Positions 50,500 through 59,402 of a stretch of DNA of 64,000 nucleotides are shown here, one piece after another. Every line of letters starts with the position of its first letter. Positions within the stretch are counted from its first letter, which is position 1. Source of the DNA: DASUBN01 sp036263155 (lineage in GTDB: Bacteria; Pseudomonadota; Gammaproteobacteria; Natronospirales; REEB76); the NCBI GenBank assembly GCA_036263155.1, contig DATAHN010000130.1, positions 16,372 through 80,371 of the forward strand. Reading direction: 5' to 3'. The position numbers and the translations under genes are program-made. The notes beneath the pieces were generated by a model. That model had not been told where the DNA came from. It did not search any database and saw nothing but the letters and a program-made list of their open reading frames with translations.

Positions 50500-52603
50500 G
50501 GAAATCCCCCACCTGCACCGGCTTGTCGTCGCCGTTGCACTTCAGGGTGAGGGGGTGGGAGCCGGGCAGGTACAGTGCTCCATGGCCGGGCAGCGTGGCC
50601 GCGATGCGGTGGGCGTTGTTCGTCATCTCCAACCGGTGCGAACCCAGCCAGGCCTGCACGCGTCCGCCCTCGCCCTGGTATTCGATCCAGAAGGTGTAGT
50701 GTCGCCCGACCTTGCCCTCCTGCGGCCCCCACCCGGTGATGGTGATGTCGCAGGGGTGCATGTCCATGGGCGCGTGATAGCTCTCGCCGGTGGCGGGGAT
50801 CTCCAGCCGATAAGCGTCGCCGTACAGGAGCGGCACCAGATATTCGTCGCCCGAGACCATGTCGGCGCGCAGGGTCTGCATGGCCCGGTACCAGGCGTCC
50901 GCCTGCTCGCAACCCTGCTTGGGTGCGTCGCTGTCACAGAAACGCGCCTCACCCGCGTCGTCCGTGACGAGGAAGCGGCCCTCGCCGATGGGTCGCGGGT
51001 GGGTGTGGGGCGGCGGAGTGAACACGTCTATGGCGGCGGGCCCGGAGGCGCCCAGGAGCGACAGCACCAGGTGCGGGATCTCGAACAGCGAGAGCCGGCC
51101 TAGCTTGAGCGGCCCGCGCCGGCCGTCGATCACGATCAGCGGCGTGCTTTGGCGCGTGCGCATCTGCGCCGGCGTGAAGCGCTCGACCCGGTTCACGAAC
51201 AGCTTGGAGGCGGTGAAATCCTTGAGCTTGTTGCCCAGCGCCGGCAGATGGTCGCCGAACACCACGATGACCGCGTCCGGGTCGGCCTTGCGCAGCTTCG
51301 CGAGGTAATCCGCGAGTTCCCGCGAGTTGTAGTACACCGCATTGGCGTAGTCCGCCACCGCCGGGTTGGAGGAGCTGGCCTTGACCACCGGCGGGCGCTC
51401 CGCCGTGTCCATCTGGAACGGGAAGTGGCCGCTGGTAGTCACCGTGTATATGAAGCGCGGCGCGGGCTCCCTGGGCATGCGCTCCAGCATCTGGCTGAAC
51501 AGCGAGGCGTTCGCCAGGAAGCCGCCGTTCATGTCGTCCAGGAAGAAACTCTCCTTGGCGTAGAAGCGACCGAAGCCCAAGTGGCGGTAGACGTTGTTGC
51601 GGTTCCAGGTGCCGTATTCGTCAGGTGCCACCGCCACGGTCCGGTAACCCGCCTGGGCCAGCAACATCGGCAGGCAGGGCATGGCATGGGTCACGCTGGT
51701 GACGAAGGCGATGCCCCCCGGCGTCACCGGTGCGCCGCACAGCTCCTCGAACTCGGAGTTTGCGGTGCCGCCGCCGAACACCGGCACCTGCACCCAGCCG
51801 TGGCCGGCCTGATCCCACAGGGCGCGCAGCTCCGGCGCCATGGGATCCTGGCTGAAGCGGACCGAGTTCAGCAGCGTCGGATCCCAGAACGCCTCCATCA
51901 GGATCACATACACGTCGCGCGGCTGCGTGATCTTGAGCGGCGGCAGCGGCCCGTCGAAGCTCCGCTCCTTGAGCGCGGCGGCCACCTCAGCCTTGCCCGG
52001 CAGCTTGCCCTGCAGCATGCGCTGGCGCGCGTACTCGTTCAGGAGATAGACGAGGGGACCGCGCTCCCGATAGTTCATGACCTCGCCGAAGGGCTTGTAG
52101 CCGAACAGGCCATCCAGGCCCTTGCTGAGCGGCCCCGGCAGGAACGCGAGCATGAGCCAGAGCGGCAGCACACCCACCACGAGCACCACGGGCGCGTAGC
52201 GGTCGCGGCGGATGCCGAACAGGAACAGGAGCGCCATCGCCACCAGCGGCGACACGGCCAGCACGAAGCGCCAGCCGAACAACACGTCCAGCAAGACCGG
52301 CAGGGTATTCGCATCGGAAGGCAGTATGGGCGCGGCCAGCAGGTCGATCTTGAGGCCGTTGCCGATATAGAGCGTCCCCATCAGTACCGTCTGCAGCAGC
52401 AGGAACGCCCACGACGGCCGCATTAGCCAGTACAGCCAGTAGCCGAACGCGAGCTCGACCAGGGCATCCGCCGTGAGGCCGGACCAGGTGAGGGTATAGC
52501 CGAAGTAATGGCGTACTACGAGGTCGTAGACGCCCATGAGTAGCAACGTCGAGGCCAGCGGGATGAGGTGGCGGAACCGGCGGTCCCGCAGCGATATCCT
52601 CAA
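50483..52603 (-). CDS. LtaS/OpgB-type membrane phosphoglycerol-transferase relative (copy B)
   Basis: This protein is 706 residues from a TTG at 52603 that overlaps the rmlB stop (TTGA) and has GGAG seven bases upstream; an ATG at 52666 inside rmlB is less likely. It has the same plan as copy A: membrane helices to about 155, Glu237 in ILMEAFWD, Thr280 in GGGTANSEFEELCG, WNRNNVYRHLGFGRFY, Asp451-His452 in VFGDHLPALG, and a C-terminal beta domain 617-706 ending in CNGDDKPVQVGDFHVGLF. Both carry two Cys in the spacer before that domain. The two are clearly a tandem duplication that has diverged strongly, so they may act on different positions. Confidence 0.8.
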   Translation of the reverse strand: MRISLRDRRFRHLIPLASTLLLMGVYDLVVRHYFGYTLTWSGLTADALVELAFGYWLYWLMRPSWAFLLLQTVLMGTLYIGNGLKIDLLAAPILPSDANTLPVLLDVLFGWRFVLAVSPLVAMALLFLFGIRRDRYAPVVLVVGVLPLWLMLAFLPGPLSKGLDGLFGYKPFGEVMNYRERGPLVYLLNEYARQRMLQGKLPGKAEVAAALKERSFDGPLPPLKITQPRDVYVILMEAFWDPTLLNSVRFSQDPMAPELRALWDQAGHGWVQVPVFGGGTANSEFEELCGAPVTPGGIAFVTSVTHAMPCLPMLLAQAGYRTVAVAPDEYGTWNRNNVYRHLGFGRFYAKESFFLDDMNGGFLANASLFSQMLERMPREPAPRFIYTVTTSGHFPFQMDTAERPPVVKASSSNPAVADYANAVYYNSRELADYLAKLRKADPDAVIVVFGDHLPALGNKLKDFTASKLFVNRVERFTPAQMRTRQSTPLIVIDGRRGPLKLGRLSLFEIPHLVLSLLGASGPAAIDVFTPPPHTHPRPIGEGRFLVTDDAGEARFCDSDAPKQGCEQADAWYRAMQTLRADMVSGDEYLVPLLYGDAYRLEIPATGESYHAPMDMHPCDITITGWGPQEGKVGRHYTFWIEYQGEGGRVQAWLGSHRLEMTNNAHRIAATLPGHGALYLPGSHPLTLKCNGDDKPVQVGDFHVGLF

Positions 52604-53661
52604 GCCTTGTCTCCGCCCAGGCCGCGGCGTTCCGCTGCGGTCTTGTGGCCGGCCACCGCCTCGCACCAGTCCAGGTGTGCGAGGTACCAGTCCACGGTCT
52701 TGGCCAGGCCCGAGGCAAGGTCCTCCGCCGGCTGCCAGTCCAGTTCCTTCTTTATATAGCGGATGTCGATGGCGTAGCGGCGGTCGTGGCCGGGCCGGTC
52801 CTGCACGAACTTGATGAGCTTCTCGTGGGGACGGTGCTGGGAATCCGGGCGACGCTCATCCAGCAGCTTGCAGATGGTGCGTACGATCTCGATGTTCTTG
52901 CGTTCGCCGTTGCCGCCCACGTTGTAGGTCTCGCCGAGCGTGCCCTTCAGGATCACCCGCTCGATGGCGGTGCAGTGGTCCGCCACGTACAGCCAGTCCC
53001 GCACCTGCTGGCCGTCGCCATACACCGGGATGGGCCGGCCTGCCAGGGCGTTCAGGATGATCACCGGGATCAGTTTCTCCGGGAACTGGTAAGGGCCGTA
53101 GTTGTTGGAGCAGTTGGTGATGGTCACCGGCAGGCCGTAGGTGCGGTGGTAGGCCCGCACCAGGTGATCCGAGGAGGCCTTGCTGGCGGAGTACGGCGAG
53201 CTCGGATCGTAGGGCGTCTTCTCGTGGAACGCCGGATCGTTGGGACCGAGGGAGCCGAACACCTCGTCGGTGGAGACGTGGTGGAAGCGGAAGTCCCCCT
53301 GCTTCCCGGCCCATGCGGCCTTGGCGGCCTTGAGCAGCACGTGAGTGCCGAGGATGTTGGTCCTGATGAACGCATCCGGACCATCGATGGAACGGTCCAC
53401 GTGGGACTCGGCGGCGAAGTGCGCCACGGTGTCGATGCCCTCGTCCTGCATGAGCCGGTTGACGAGCTGCTCGTCGCAGATGTCGCCCTGCACGAAGCGG
53501 AAGTTGGACTTGCCCTCGGCGTCCTTGAAGTTCAGCGTGCTCCCCGCGTACGTGAGCGCGTCCAACATCACCACCCGGTCCTGCGGATGCGCCTTCAGCC
53601 AATGGTGCAGGAAATTCGCGCCGATGAAGCCGGCGCCGCCGGTGATGAGGACCTTACGCAT
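52600..53661 (-). CDS. rmlB: dTDP-glucose 4,6-dehydratase
   Basis: This 353-residue enzyme has the motif ITGGAGFIGANFLHHWL, the substrate loop FAAESHVDRSIDGPDAFIRTN, and the catalytic tyrosine and lysine in YSASKASSDHLVRAYHRTYGLP. It performs the second step in dTDP-L-rhamnose synthesis. It overlaps rmlD by eight bases and the TTG-started LtaS-like gene by four. The transcription order here is rmlA-rmlC-rmlD-rmlB. Confidence 0.97.
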   Translation of the reverse strand: MRKVLITGGAGFIGANFLHHWLKAHPQDRVVMLDALTYAGSTLNFKDAEGKSNFRFVQGDICDEQLVNRLMQDEGIDTVAHFAAESHVDRSIDGPDAFIRTNILGTHVLLKAAKAAWAGKQGDFRFHHVSTDEVFGSLGPNDPAFHEKTPYDPSSPYSASKASSDHLVRAYHRTYGLPVTITNCSNNYGPYQFPEKLIPVIILNALAGRPIPVYGDGQQVRDWLYVADHCTAIERVILKGTLGETYNVGGNGERKNIEIVRTICKLLDERRPDSQHRPHEKLIKFVQDRPGHDRRYAIDIRYIKKELDWQPAEDLASGLAKTVDWYLAHLDWCEAVAGHKTAAERRGLGGDKA

Positions 53662-54520
53662 CTTTGAGTTCCTTTAGCATCTTCTTCAGGTTATCGCGCC
53701 AGGGGGCGGCGTGCATGTCCAGGGCTGCCTCGGTGGAGCTTCGGTCCAGCACGCTGTAGGCCGGTCGGCGCGCCGGCGTCGGGTATTCCGCGGTGGTGAT
53801 GGGGAACACCTCCACCGGCGTCCTGAGCAGCTTGAGCTCCCGTGCGTCGGCCGCGATGGCCATCGCGAAATCGTACCAGCTCGCCGTGCCGGCATCGGTC
53901 CAGTGGTGCAGGCCATGGAAACCGGGCGTCACCGCCGCCTTCCACAGTACCCCGGCGATGGAACTTGCCCAGGTCGGGCTTCCCTGCTGGTCGCTGACCA
54001 CCTTCACCGTGCCCCGCTCGCCCATGAGACGTAGCATGGTGCGCACGAAGTTGTGGCCCTGGGCCGCGTATACCCAGGCGGTGCGCAGCACCAGTGCCTC
54101 GGGATCCGCCGCGAGCACCGTACGCTCCCCTTCCAGCTTGCTCTCGCCGTAGGCGCCGAGCGGGGCCGGCCGGGCATCGGGCTTGTAGGGCTCGCTGGCC
54201 TTACCGTCGAACACGAAGTCGGTGGAGATGTGCAGGAAGCGCGCGCCCTGGGCGCGGGCGGCCTCTGCCAGCCAGCCCGGCGCCGCGCCGTTCACGCGGA
54301 ACGCCAGCTCCCGCTCGCTCTCGGCCTTGTCCACCGCGGTATAGGCGGCGGCATTGATCACAAGCGCTGGCGCGTGCGCGGCCACCGCGCGCATCACTGC
54401 CTCGCGGTCGGTGATGTCCAGGTCTTGCTGGCCGAGGGAGGTGAGCTCGACGTGGGTGGGCTTGAGCTCAGCGAGCGCCCGCGCCACCTGGCCGCCAGCC
54501 CCCGTCACCAGGGCTTTCAC
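53654..54520 (-). CDS. rmlD: dTDP-4-dehydrorhamnose reductase
   Basis: This 288-residue reductase performs the last step to dTDP-L-rhamnose. The cofactor motif is ALVTGAGGQVARALAE and the substrate segment is VINAAAYTAVDKAESERELAFRVNG. The catalytic tyrosine and lysine are in PLGAYGESKLEGERTV, with HISTDFVFDG before it. It overlaps rmlC by four bases. Confidence 0.97.
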   Translation of the reverse strand: MKALVTGAGGQVARALAELKPTHVELTSLGQQDLDITDREAVMRAVAAHAPALVINAAAYTAVDKAESERELAFRVNGAAPGWLAEAARAQGARFLHISTDFVFDGKASEPYKPDARPAPLGAYGESKLEGERTVLAADPEALVLRTAWVYAAQGHNFVRTMLRLMGERGTVKVVSDQQGSPTWASSIAGVLWKAAVTPGFHGLHHWTDAGTASWYDFAMAIAADARELKLLRTPVEVFPITTAEYPTPARRPAYSVLDRSSTEAALDMHAAPWRDNLKKMLKELKDA

Positions 54521-55059
54521 GGATAACTGTCCGCGTCGGCGAGCGGCTTGCCCAGCCGGTCCTTGGGAGAGAGCAGCGGTGTGCCGCTGAGGGGCCAGGC
54601 GATGCCGAGCTTGGGGTCGTCCCAGCGCAGGGTGCGCTCGTGCTCGGGGGCGTAGAAGTCAGAACACTTGTAGAAGAACTCGGCGGTCTCGGACAGCACA
54701 TAGAACCCGTGGGCGAAGCCCGGCGGGACCCACAGCTGATGCTTGTTGTCGGCAGAGAGCACGGTGCCGACCCACTTGCCGAAGGTCGGGGAGCTCTTGC
54801 GAAGATCCACCGCTACGTCGAACACCTCGCCCTGGGTCACGCGCACCAGTTTCCCCTGGGGCTGCTTGATCTGGTAGTGCAGGCCGCGCAGCGTGCCTTT
54901 CACGGAACGGCTGTAGTTATCCTGCACGAATGGCACGTCGAGGCCGGCAGCGGCGAACTTGCGCGCCTCCCAGCTCTCGAAGAACCAGCCGCGCTCGTCG
55001 CCGAACACCTTCGGCTTGATGAGCACCACGTCCGGGATATCAAGGCGCTGGAACTCCAT
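54517..55059 (-). CDS. rmlC: dTDP-4-dehydrorhamnose 3,5-epimerase
   Basis: This 180-residue cupin uses the ATG at 55059, which overlaps the rmlA stop (TGATG). The family signature is KPKVFGDERGWFFESW, the catalytic His is in TLRGLHYQ, and VPPGFAHGFYVLSETAEFFYKCSDFYAPEHER is conserved. The long open frame upstream of this start is a shadow of rmlA. It converts the RmlB product for RmlD. Confidence 0.96.
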   Translation of the reverse strand: MEFQRLDIPDVVLIKPKVFGDERGWFFESWEARKFAAAGLDVPFVQDNYSRSVKGTLRGLHYQIKQPQGKLVRVTQGEVFDVAVDLRKSSPTFGKWVGTVLSADNKHQLWVPPGFAHGFYVLSETAEFFYKCSDFYAPEHERTLRWDDPKLGIAWPLSGTPLLSPKDRLGKPLADADSYP

Positions 55060-55940
55060 CAGGCCTGGGCCTCTTTCAGCAGCTTCATCAGGTACTGGCC
55101 GTAGCCGCTCTTCAACAGCGGCTGCGCCAGCTTCTCCATCTGGCCAGCGTCGATGAAGCCCTGGTGGAAGGCCACCTCCTCCGGACAAGCGACCTTGAGG
55201 CCCTGGCGGTTCTCGATGGTGGCTATGAAGTTGGAAGCCTCCAGCAGCGACTCGTGGGTGCCGGTGTCGAGCCAGGCCACGCCGCGTCCGATGATCTCCA
55301 CCTGCAGCGTACCCTTGTCGAGGTAGGCCACGTTCGCGTCGGTGATCTCGAGCTCGCCGCGGGCCGAGGGCTTCAGGGCCTTGGCCACGTCCACGATGCC
55401 ATTGTCGTAGAAGTAGAGTCCCGTCACCGCGTAGCTGGACTTGGGGTTCTTGGGCTTCTCCTCGATGCCGAGCGCCTTGCCCTGCTTGTCGAAGTGCACC
55501 ACACCATAGCGCTCCGGGTCCTTCACGTAGTAGGCGAAAACCGTGGCGCCTTTGTCGCGGGAAGCGGCGCGGCGCAGCTGCTCGGAGAAGCCGTGGCCGT
55601 AGAAGATGTTGTCGCCCAGGATCAGGCATACCGGGTCCTTGCCGATGAACTGCTCGCCGAGGATGAAGGCCTGCGCCAAGCCCTCCGGGTTCGGCTGCAC
55701 CACGTAGCTTAGGGAGAGCCCCCATTGGGAGCCATCGCCCAGCAGGTTCTTGAACATGGGCGCATCGTGGGGCGTGGTGATGACCAGGATCTCGCGGATG
55801 CCCGCCAGCATGAGCGTGGTCAGCGGATGGTAGATCATCGGCTTATCGTAGATCGGCAGCAGCTGCTTGCTGGTGACGCGCGTCACCGGATGCAGGCGCG
55901 TGCCCGAGCCGCCGGCCAGGATGATGCCCTTGTACTTCAT
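55059..55940 (-). CDS. rmlA: Glucose-1-phosphate thymidylyltransferase
   Basis: This protein is 293 residues from the ATG at 55940, with GGGGA ahead of it; ATGs at 55946 and 55952 are alternatives that add only 2-4 residues. The nucleotidyltransferase motif is KGIILAGGSGTRLHPVTRVTSKQLLPIYDKPMIYHP. LILGDNIFYGHGF carries the metal-binding Asp, and GRGVAWLDTGTHESLLEASNFI follows. It makes dTDP-glucose from glucose-1-P and dTTP, the first rml step. It follows cysNC by 32 bases, tying rhamnose supply to sulfate activation. Confidence 0.97.
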   Translation of the reverse strand: MKYKGIILAGGSGTRLHPVTRVTSKQLLPIYDKPMIYHPLTTLMLAGIREILVITTPHDAPMFKNLLGDGSQWGLSLSYVVQPNPEGLAQAFILGEQFIGKDPVCLILGDNIFYGHGFSEQLRRAASRDKGATVFAYYVKDPERYGVVHFDKQGKALGIEEKPKNPKSSYAVTGLYFYDNGIVDVAKALKPSARGELEITDANVAYLDKGTLQVEIIGRGVAWLDTGTHESLLEASNFIATIENRQGLKVACPEEVAFHQGFIDAGQMEKLAQPLLKSGYGQYLMKLLKEAQA

Positions 55941-55972
55941 ATCCATCCCCATGGTGCCGGCCGCGGTGCGGC

Positions 55973-57895
55973 TCAGCCGTGTTTGAGTATCCCCTGGCGG
56001 CGCAGGTGCGCCATCACCTGGGCCACGCACTGCTCGACGCTGTCGCGGTCGGAACGGAGCGTGAGCTCGGCGGCCTCGGGCGCCTCGTAGGGCGCATCGA
56101 TACCGGTGAAGTTCTTGATCTCGCCGGCGCGCGCCTTGCGGTATAGGCCCTTGGGGTCGCGCTGCTCGCACACCTCGATCGGCGTGTCCAGGAACACCTC
56201 GACGAACTCATCCTTCTCCAATAGCTCGCGCACCAGGCGCCGGTCGGCGCGGAACGGCGAGATGAAGGCGGTGATCACGATCACGCCCGCGTCCACGAAC
56301 AGCCGCGCCACCTCGCCGATGCGGCGGATGTTCTCGACCCGCGCCTCGTCGGTGAAGCCCAAGTCCTTGTTGAGGCCGTGGCGGATGTTGTCGCCGTCCA
56401 GGAGATACGAGTGGTAACCGCCCAGGAACAGCGCCTGCTCCAGGGCGTTGGCCACCGTGGACTTGCCCGAGCCCGACAGGCCGGTCAGCCACACCACGCA
56501 GGGCTTCTGGCCCTTCTGGTTGGCGCGCTGCACGCGGCTCACCTTGTGCTCGTGCCACACCACGTTCTCGGACTTGTCCTGCAGCACCGGCTGCACGGCG
56601 CGGGTCACCATGCCGGCGCCGACGGTGCCGTTGCTCAGGCGGTCGATGGCGATGAAGGCGCCGGTGTGGCGCGAGGAGGCGTAGGGGTCGAACGCGACCT
56701 GTTCGCTGAACACCACGCGGCACTGGGCGATCTGGTTGAGCTTGAGCTCGTCGGCCAAGTCCTTCTGCAGTGTGTTCACGTCCACCACGTGGTGGATCTT
56801 CTCCACCACGCCGCTCACGGTCTTGGCGTTGAGCTTGAACAGGTACTGCTTGCCCGGCAGCATCGGCGCATCCGACATCCAGATCAGCCAGGCGTCGAGC
56901 GTGGTGCCCACATGGGGGGCGCGCTCGCCGTGTACAAGCATGTCGCCGCGGCTGATGTCGATCTCGTCCGCCAGCGTCAGGGTCACCGCCATGGGCGAGT
57001 GGGCCTCGTCCAGCTCGCCCTCCCAGGTGACGATGGAGGTGACCTTGCTGGAGCGGCGCGAGGGCAGCGCCATCACGGTGTCACCCTTCTTCACCACGCC
57101 GGCAGCGAGGGTGCCGCAGAAGCCACGGAAGTCCAGGTTCGGGCGGTTCACGTACTGCACCGGCAGGCGCAGGTCCTTGAGGTTCACGTCGTCGCCCACG
57201 TCCACCGTCTCGAGGATATCGAGCAGGGTCGGGCCGGCGTACCAGGGCATGTGCTCGCCGCGGTGCACCACGTTCTCGCCCACGAGGGCCGAGACCGGCA
57301 CGAAGCGGATATCCGGCAGGTTGAGGGACTTGGCGAGCTCCAGGTAGTCCGCCTTGATGCTCTCGTAGACCTTCTGGTCGTAGCCCATCAGGTCCATCTT
57401 GTTTATGGCCACCACGGCGTGCCGGATGCCGAGCAGCGAGACGATGAAGCTGTGGCGGCGGGTCTGGGTCAGCACGCCCTTGCGCGCGTCGATGAGGATC
57501 ACCGCCAGGTTCGCGGTGGACGCGCCGGTCGCCATGTTGCGGGTGTACTGCTCGTGGCCCGGCGTGTCGGCGATGATGAACTTGCGCTTCTCGGTGGTGA
57601 AGTAGCGGTAGGCCACGTCGATGGTGATGCCCTGCTCGCGCTCGGACTGCAGGCCGTCCACTAGCAGCGCCAGGTCCGGCGCCTCACCGGTGGTACCGTG
57701 CTTCTTGCTGTCCTTCTCCAGCGAGGCCAGGTGGTCCTCGAAGATCATGTCGGTGTCGTAGAGCAGGCGGCCGATGAGTGTGCTCTTGCCGTCGTCCACG
57801 CTGCCGCAGGTGATGAAGCGCAACAGCTCCTTCTGCTGGTCCTGGCGCAGGTAGCCCTCGATATCGTCGCGGATGAGTTTCTCTTGGGCGGACAT
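55973..57895 (-). CDS. cysNC: Bifunctional sulfate adenylyltransferase subunit 1 / APS kinase (CysN-CysC, NodQ type)
   Basis: This 640-residue protein has a GTPase part (residues 1-460) with GSVDDGKSTLIGRLL, DTPGHEQYTRNM and NKMDLMGYD. This is fused to an APS kinase (464-640) with GLSGSGKST at 472-480 and DGDNIRHGLNKDLGF. With CysD it turns sulfate, ATP and GTP hydrolysis into APS and then PAPS. The NodQ type of fusion is known in rhizobia, where PAPS feeds sulfated Nod factors. No cysH/cysI/cysJ is near, so the output here is PAPS for sulfotransferases rather than sulfite for cysteine. Its start overlaps the cysD stop (TGATG). Confidence 0.96.
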   Translation of the reverse strand: MSAQEKLIRDDIEGYLRQDQQKELLRFITCGSVDDGKSTLIGRLLYDTDMIFEDHLASLEKDSKKHGTTGEAPDLALLVDGLQSEREQGITIDVAYRYFTTEKRKFIIADTPGHEQYTRNMATGASTANLAVILIDARKGVLTQTRRHSFIVSLLGIRHAVVAINKMDLMGYDQKVYESIKADYLELAKSLNLPDIRFVPVSALVGENVVHRGEHMPWYAGPTLLDILETVDVGDDVNLKDLRLPVQYVNRPNLDFRGFCGTLAAGVVKKGDTVMALPSRRSSKVTSIVTWEGELDEAHSPMAVTLTLADEIDISRGDMLVHGERAPHVGTTLDAWLIWMSDAPMLPGKQYLFKLNAKTVSGVVEKIHHVVDVNTLQKDLADELKLNQIAQCRVVFSEQVAFDPYASSRHTGAFIAIDRLSNGTVGAGMVTRAVQPVLQDKSENVVWHEHKVSRVQRANQKGQKPCVVWLTGLSGSGKSTVANALEQALFLGGYHSYLLDGDNIRHGLNKDLGFTDEARVENIRRIGEVARLFVDAGVIVITAFISPFRADRRLVRELLEKDEFVEVFLDTPIEVCEQRDPKGLYRKARAGEIKNFTGIDAPYEAPEAAELTLRSDRDSVEQCVAQVMAHLRRQGILKHG

Positions 57896-58803
57896 CAGAA
57901 GTACCCCTCGCGCTTCTTCTCTTCCATGGAGCCGGCCTGGTCATGGTCGATCATGCGGCCCTGGCGCTCGGAGGTGCGGGTCAGCAGCATCTCCTGGATG
58001 ATCTGCGGCAAGGTCACCGCCTCGGAACGCACCGCGCCCGATAGGGGATAGCAGCCCAGAGTGCGGAACCGCACCATCTCCATGCGCGGCTTCTCGCCCG
58101 GGTTCAGGCGCATGCGCTCGTCATCCACCATGATGAGGGCGCCGTCGCGGTCCACCACGGGCCTCGGCTTGGCGAAGTACAACGGGACCACCGGGATCTT
58201 CTCCAGGTAGATGTACTGCCACACGTCCAGTTCGGTCCAGTTGGAGAGCGGGAACACGCGGATGCTCTCGCCCTTGTTGATGCGGCCGTTGTAGAGGTTC
58301 CACAGCTCGGGGCGCTGGTTCTTGGGATCCCAGCGGTGGTTCTTGTCGCGGAACGAGTACACGCGCTCCTTGGCGCGGGACTTCTCCTCGTCGCGCCGGG
58401 CGCCGCCGAAGGCAGCGTCGAATTGGTACTTGGTGAGCGCCATCTTCAGCGACTCAGTCTTCATCACGTCCGTGTACTTCTTGCTGCCGTGGTCGAACGG
58501 GTTCATACCCGCCTTCACGCCCTCCTGGTTCACGTTCACGATCAGCTCCAGCCCAAGTCGCTTCGCGGTCTCGTCGCGGAAGCGGATCATGTCGCGGAAC
58601 TTCCAGGTGGTGTCCACATGCAGCAAGGGGAATGGCAGCTTGCCAGGATGGAAGGCCTTCAAGGCCAGGTGCAGCATCACCGAGCTGTCCTTGCCGATGG
58701 AGTACATCATCACCGGCCGCTCGAACTCGGCCGCCACCTCGCGGATGATATGGATGCTCTCGGCTTCAAGCTCCTTGAGATGGTTCAGGCGGTAGTCCTT
58801 CAT
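57895..58803 (-). CDS. cysD: Sulfate adenylyltransferase subunit 2
   Basis: This protein is 302 residues from the ATG at 58803 (MKDYRLNHLKELEAES), which fits the E. coli start; a GTG at 58833 would add ten residues. It is an ATP-PPase with the PP-loop MYSIGKDSSVMLHLA. FPLLHVDTTWKFRDMI and FPLSNWTELDVWQYIYLEKIPVVPLYFAK are family blocks. It forms the ATP sulfurylase with CysN. It is the first sugar/sulfate gene after ssb, 84 bases downstream of the ssb stop. Confidence 0.97.
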   Translation of the reverse strand: MKDYRLNHLKELEAESIHIIREVAAEFERPVMMYSIGKDSSVMLHLALKAFHPGKLPFPLLHVDTTWKFRDMIRFRDETAKRLGLELIVNVNQEGVKAGMNPFDHGSKKYTDVMKTESLKMALTKYQFDAAFGGARRDEEKSRAKERVYSFRDKNHRWDPKNQRPELWNLYNGRINKGESIRVFPLSNWTELDVWQYIYLEKIPVVPLYFAKPRPVVDRDGALIMVDDERMRLNPGEKPRMEMVRFRTLGCYPLSGAVRSEAVTLPQIIQEMLLTRTSERQGRMIDHDQAGSMEEKKREGYF

Positions 58804-58834
58804 CGCTCCACTCGGGCTATGCTGTAACGGCACA

Positions 58835-58850
58835 GGAGGGTCGTCCCTCC
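58835..58850. repeat. Short inverted repeat between ssb and cysD
   Basis: GGAGGG and CCCTCC (6 bp) flank a TCGT loop, in the 84-base space between the ssb stop and the cysD ATG. No T run follows on the minus strand, so termination is doubtful. It may be a weak attenuating hairpin. Confidence 0.3.
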
Positions 58851-58886
58851 CGTGCCTGGGGATGGAATCGGGTCAGCCGGCGCGGC

Positions 58887-59348
58887 TCAGAACGGGATGT
58901 CGTCGTCCTGGAAGTCGCCGCCGCCGGCGGGCTCGCTGGCCGGTGCGCCGCGGCTCGGCGCCTCGTCGCGCATGCTGCGATCGGCGCCACCCATGGATGG
59001 CGCGCCCGCGCCGCCGCGGCCGCCCAGCATCTGCATCTCGTCCACCATGATCTCGGTGACGTAGTGCTTCTGCCCGTCCTTCTCGTAGTCGCGGGTGCGC
59101 AGCCGACCCTCGATGTAGATCTGCTGGCCCTTGCGCACGTACTCGCCGACGATCTCCGCCAGGCGGTTATAGAAGGTGAGCTTGTGCCACTCGGTGCGTT
59201 CTTTCTTCTCGCCAGTCTGCTTGTCCTTCCAGGACTCATTCGTCGCGGCGGAGATGTTCACCACCGCGCCGCCGGAGGGCATGTACTTGACCTCAGGGTC
59301 TCTGCCCACCGTGGCCACCAGGATCACCTTGTTTACGCCGCGTGCCAT
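58887..59348 (-). CDS. ssb: Single-stranded DNA-binding protein
   Basis: This 153-residue protein has an OB-fold start MARGVNKVILVATVGRDPEVKYMPSG, then TEWHKLTFYNRLAEIVGEYVRKGQQIYIEGRLRTR. A Gly-rich linker ends in the acidic tip DDDIPF that recruits partner proteins. It is divergent from uvrA, as in E. coli, but cysD follows it on the same strand. Confidence 0.97.
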   Translation of the reverse strand: MARGVNKVILVATVGRDPEVKYMPSGGAVVNISAATNESWKDKQTGEKKERTEWHKLTFYNRLAEIVGEYVRKGQQIYIEGRLRTRDYEKDGQKHYVTEIMVDEMQMLGGRGGAGAPSMGGADRSMRDEAPSRGAPASEPAGGGDFQDDDIPF

Positions 59349-59402
59349 ATGTCGCTCCGGAGTAGGTCCGGCTCAGGACCTGTTTTACCGCAAAAGTCCG
59401 CT

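Noticed and set aside
48325..52603. Annotation of the two membrane proteins as arylsulfatases acting against the sulfotransferases
   Set aside because: The domain belongs to the sulfatase/alkaline phosphatase fold, but the nucleophile is the LtaS-type Thr in GGGTANSEF. The Cys/Ser-x-Pro-x-Arg sulfatase motif is absent.
54517..55725. A 402-residue rmlC with N-terminal extension
   Set aside because: The extension is out-of-frame rmlA; the cupin begins at 55059 with a TGATG overlap.
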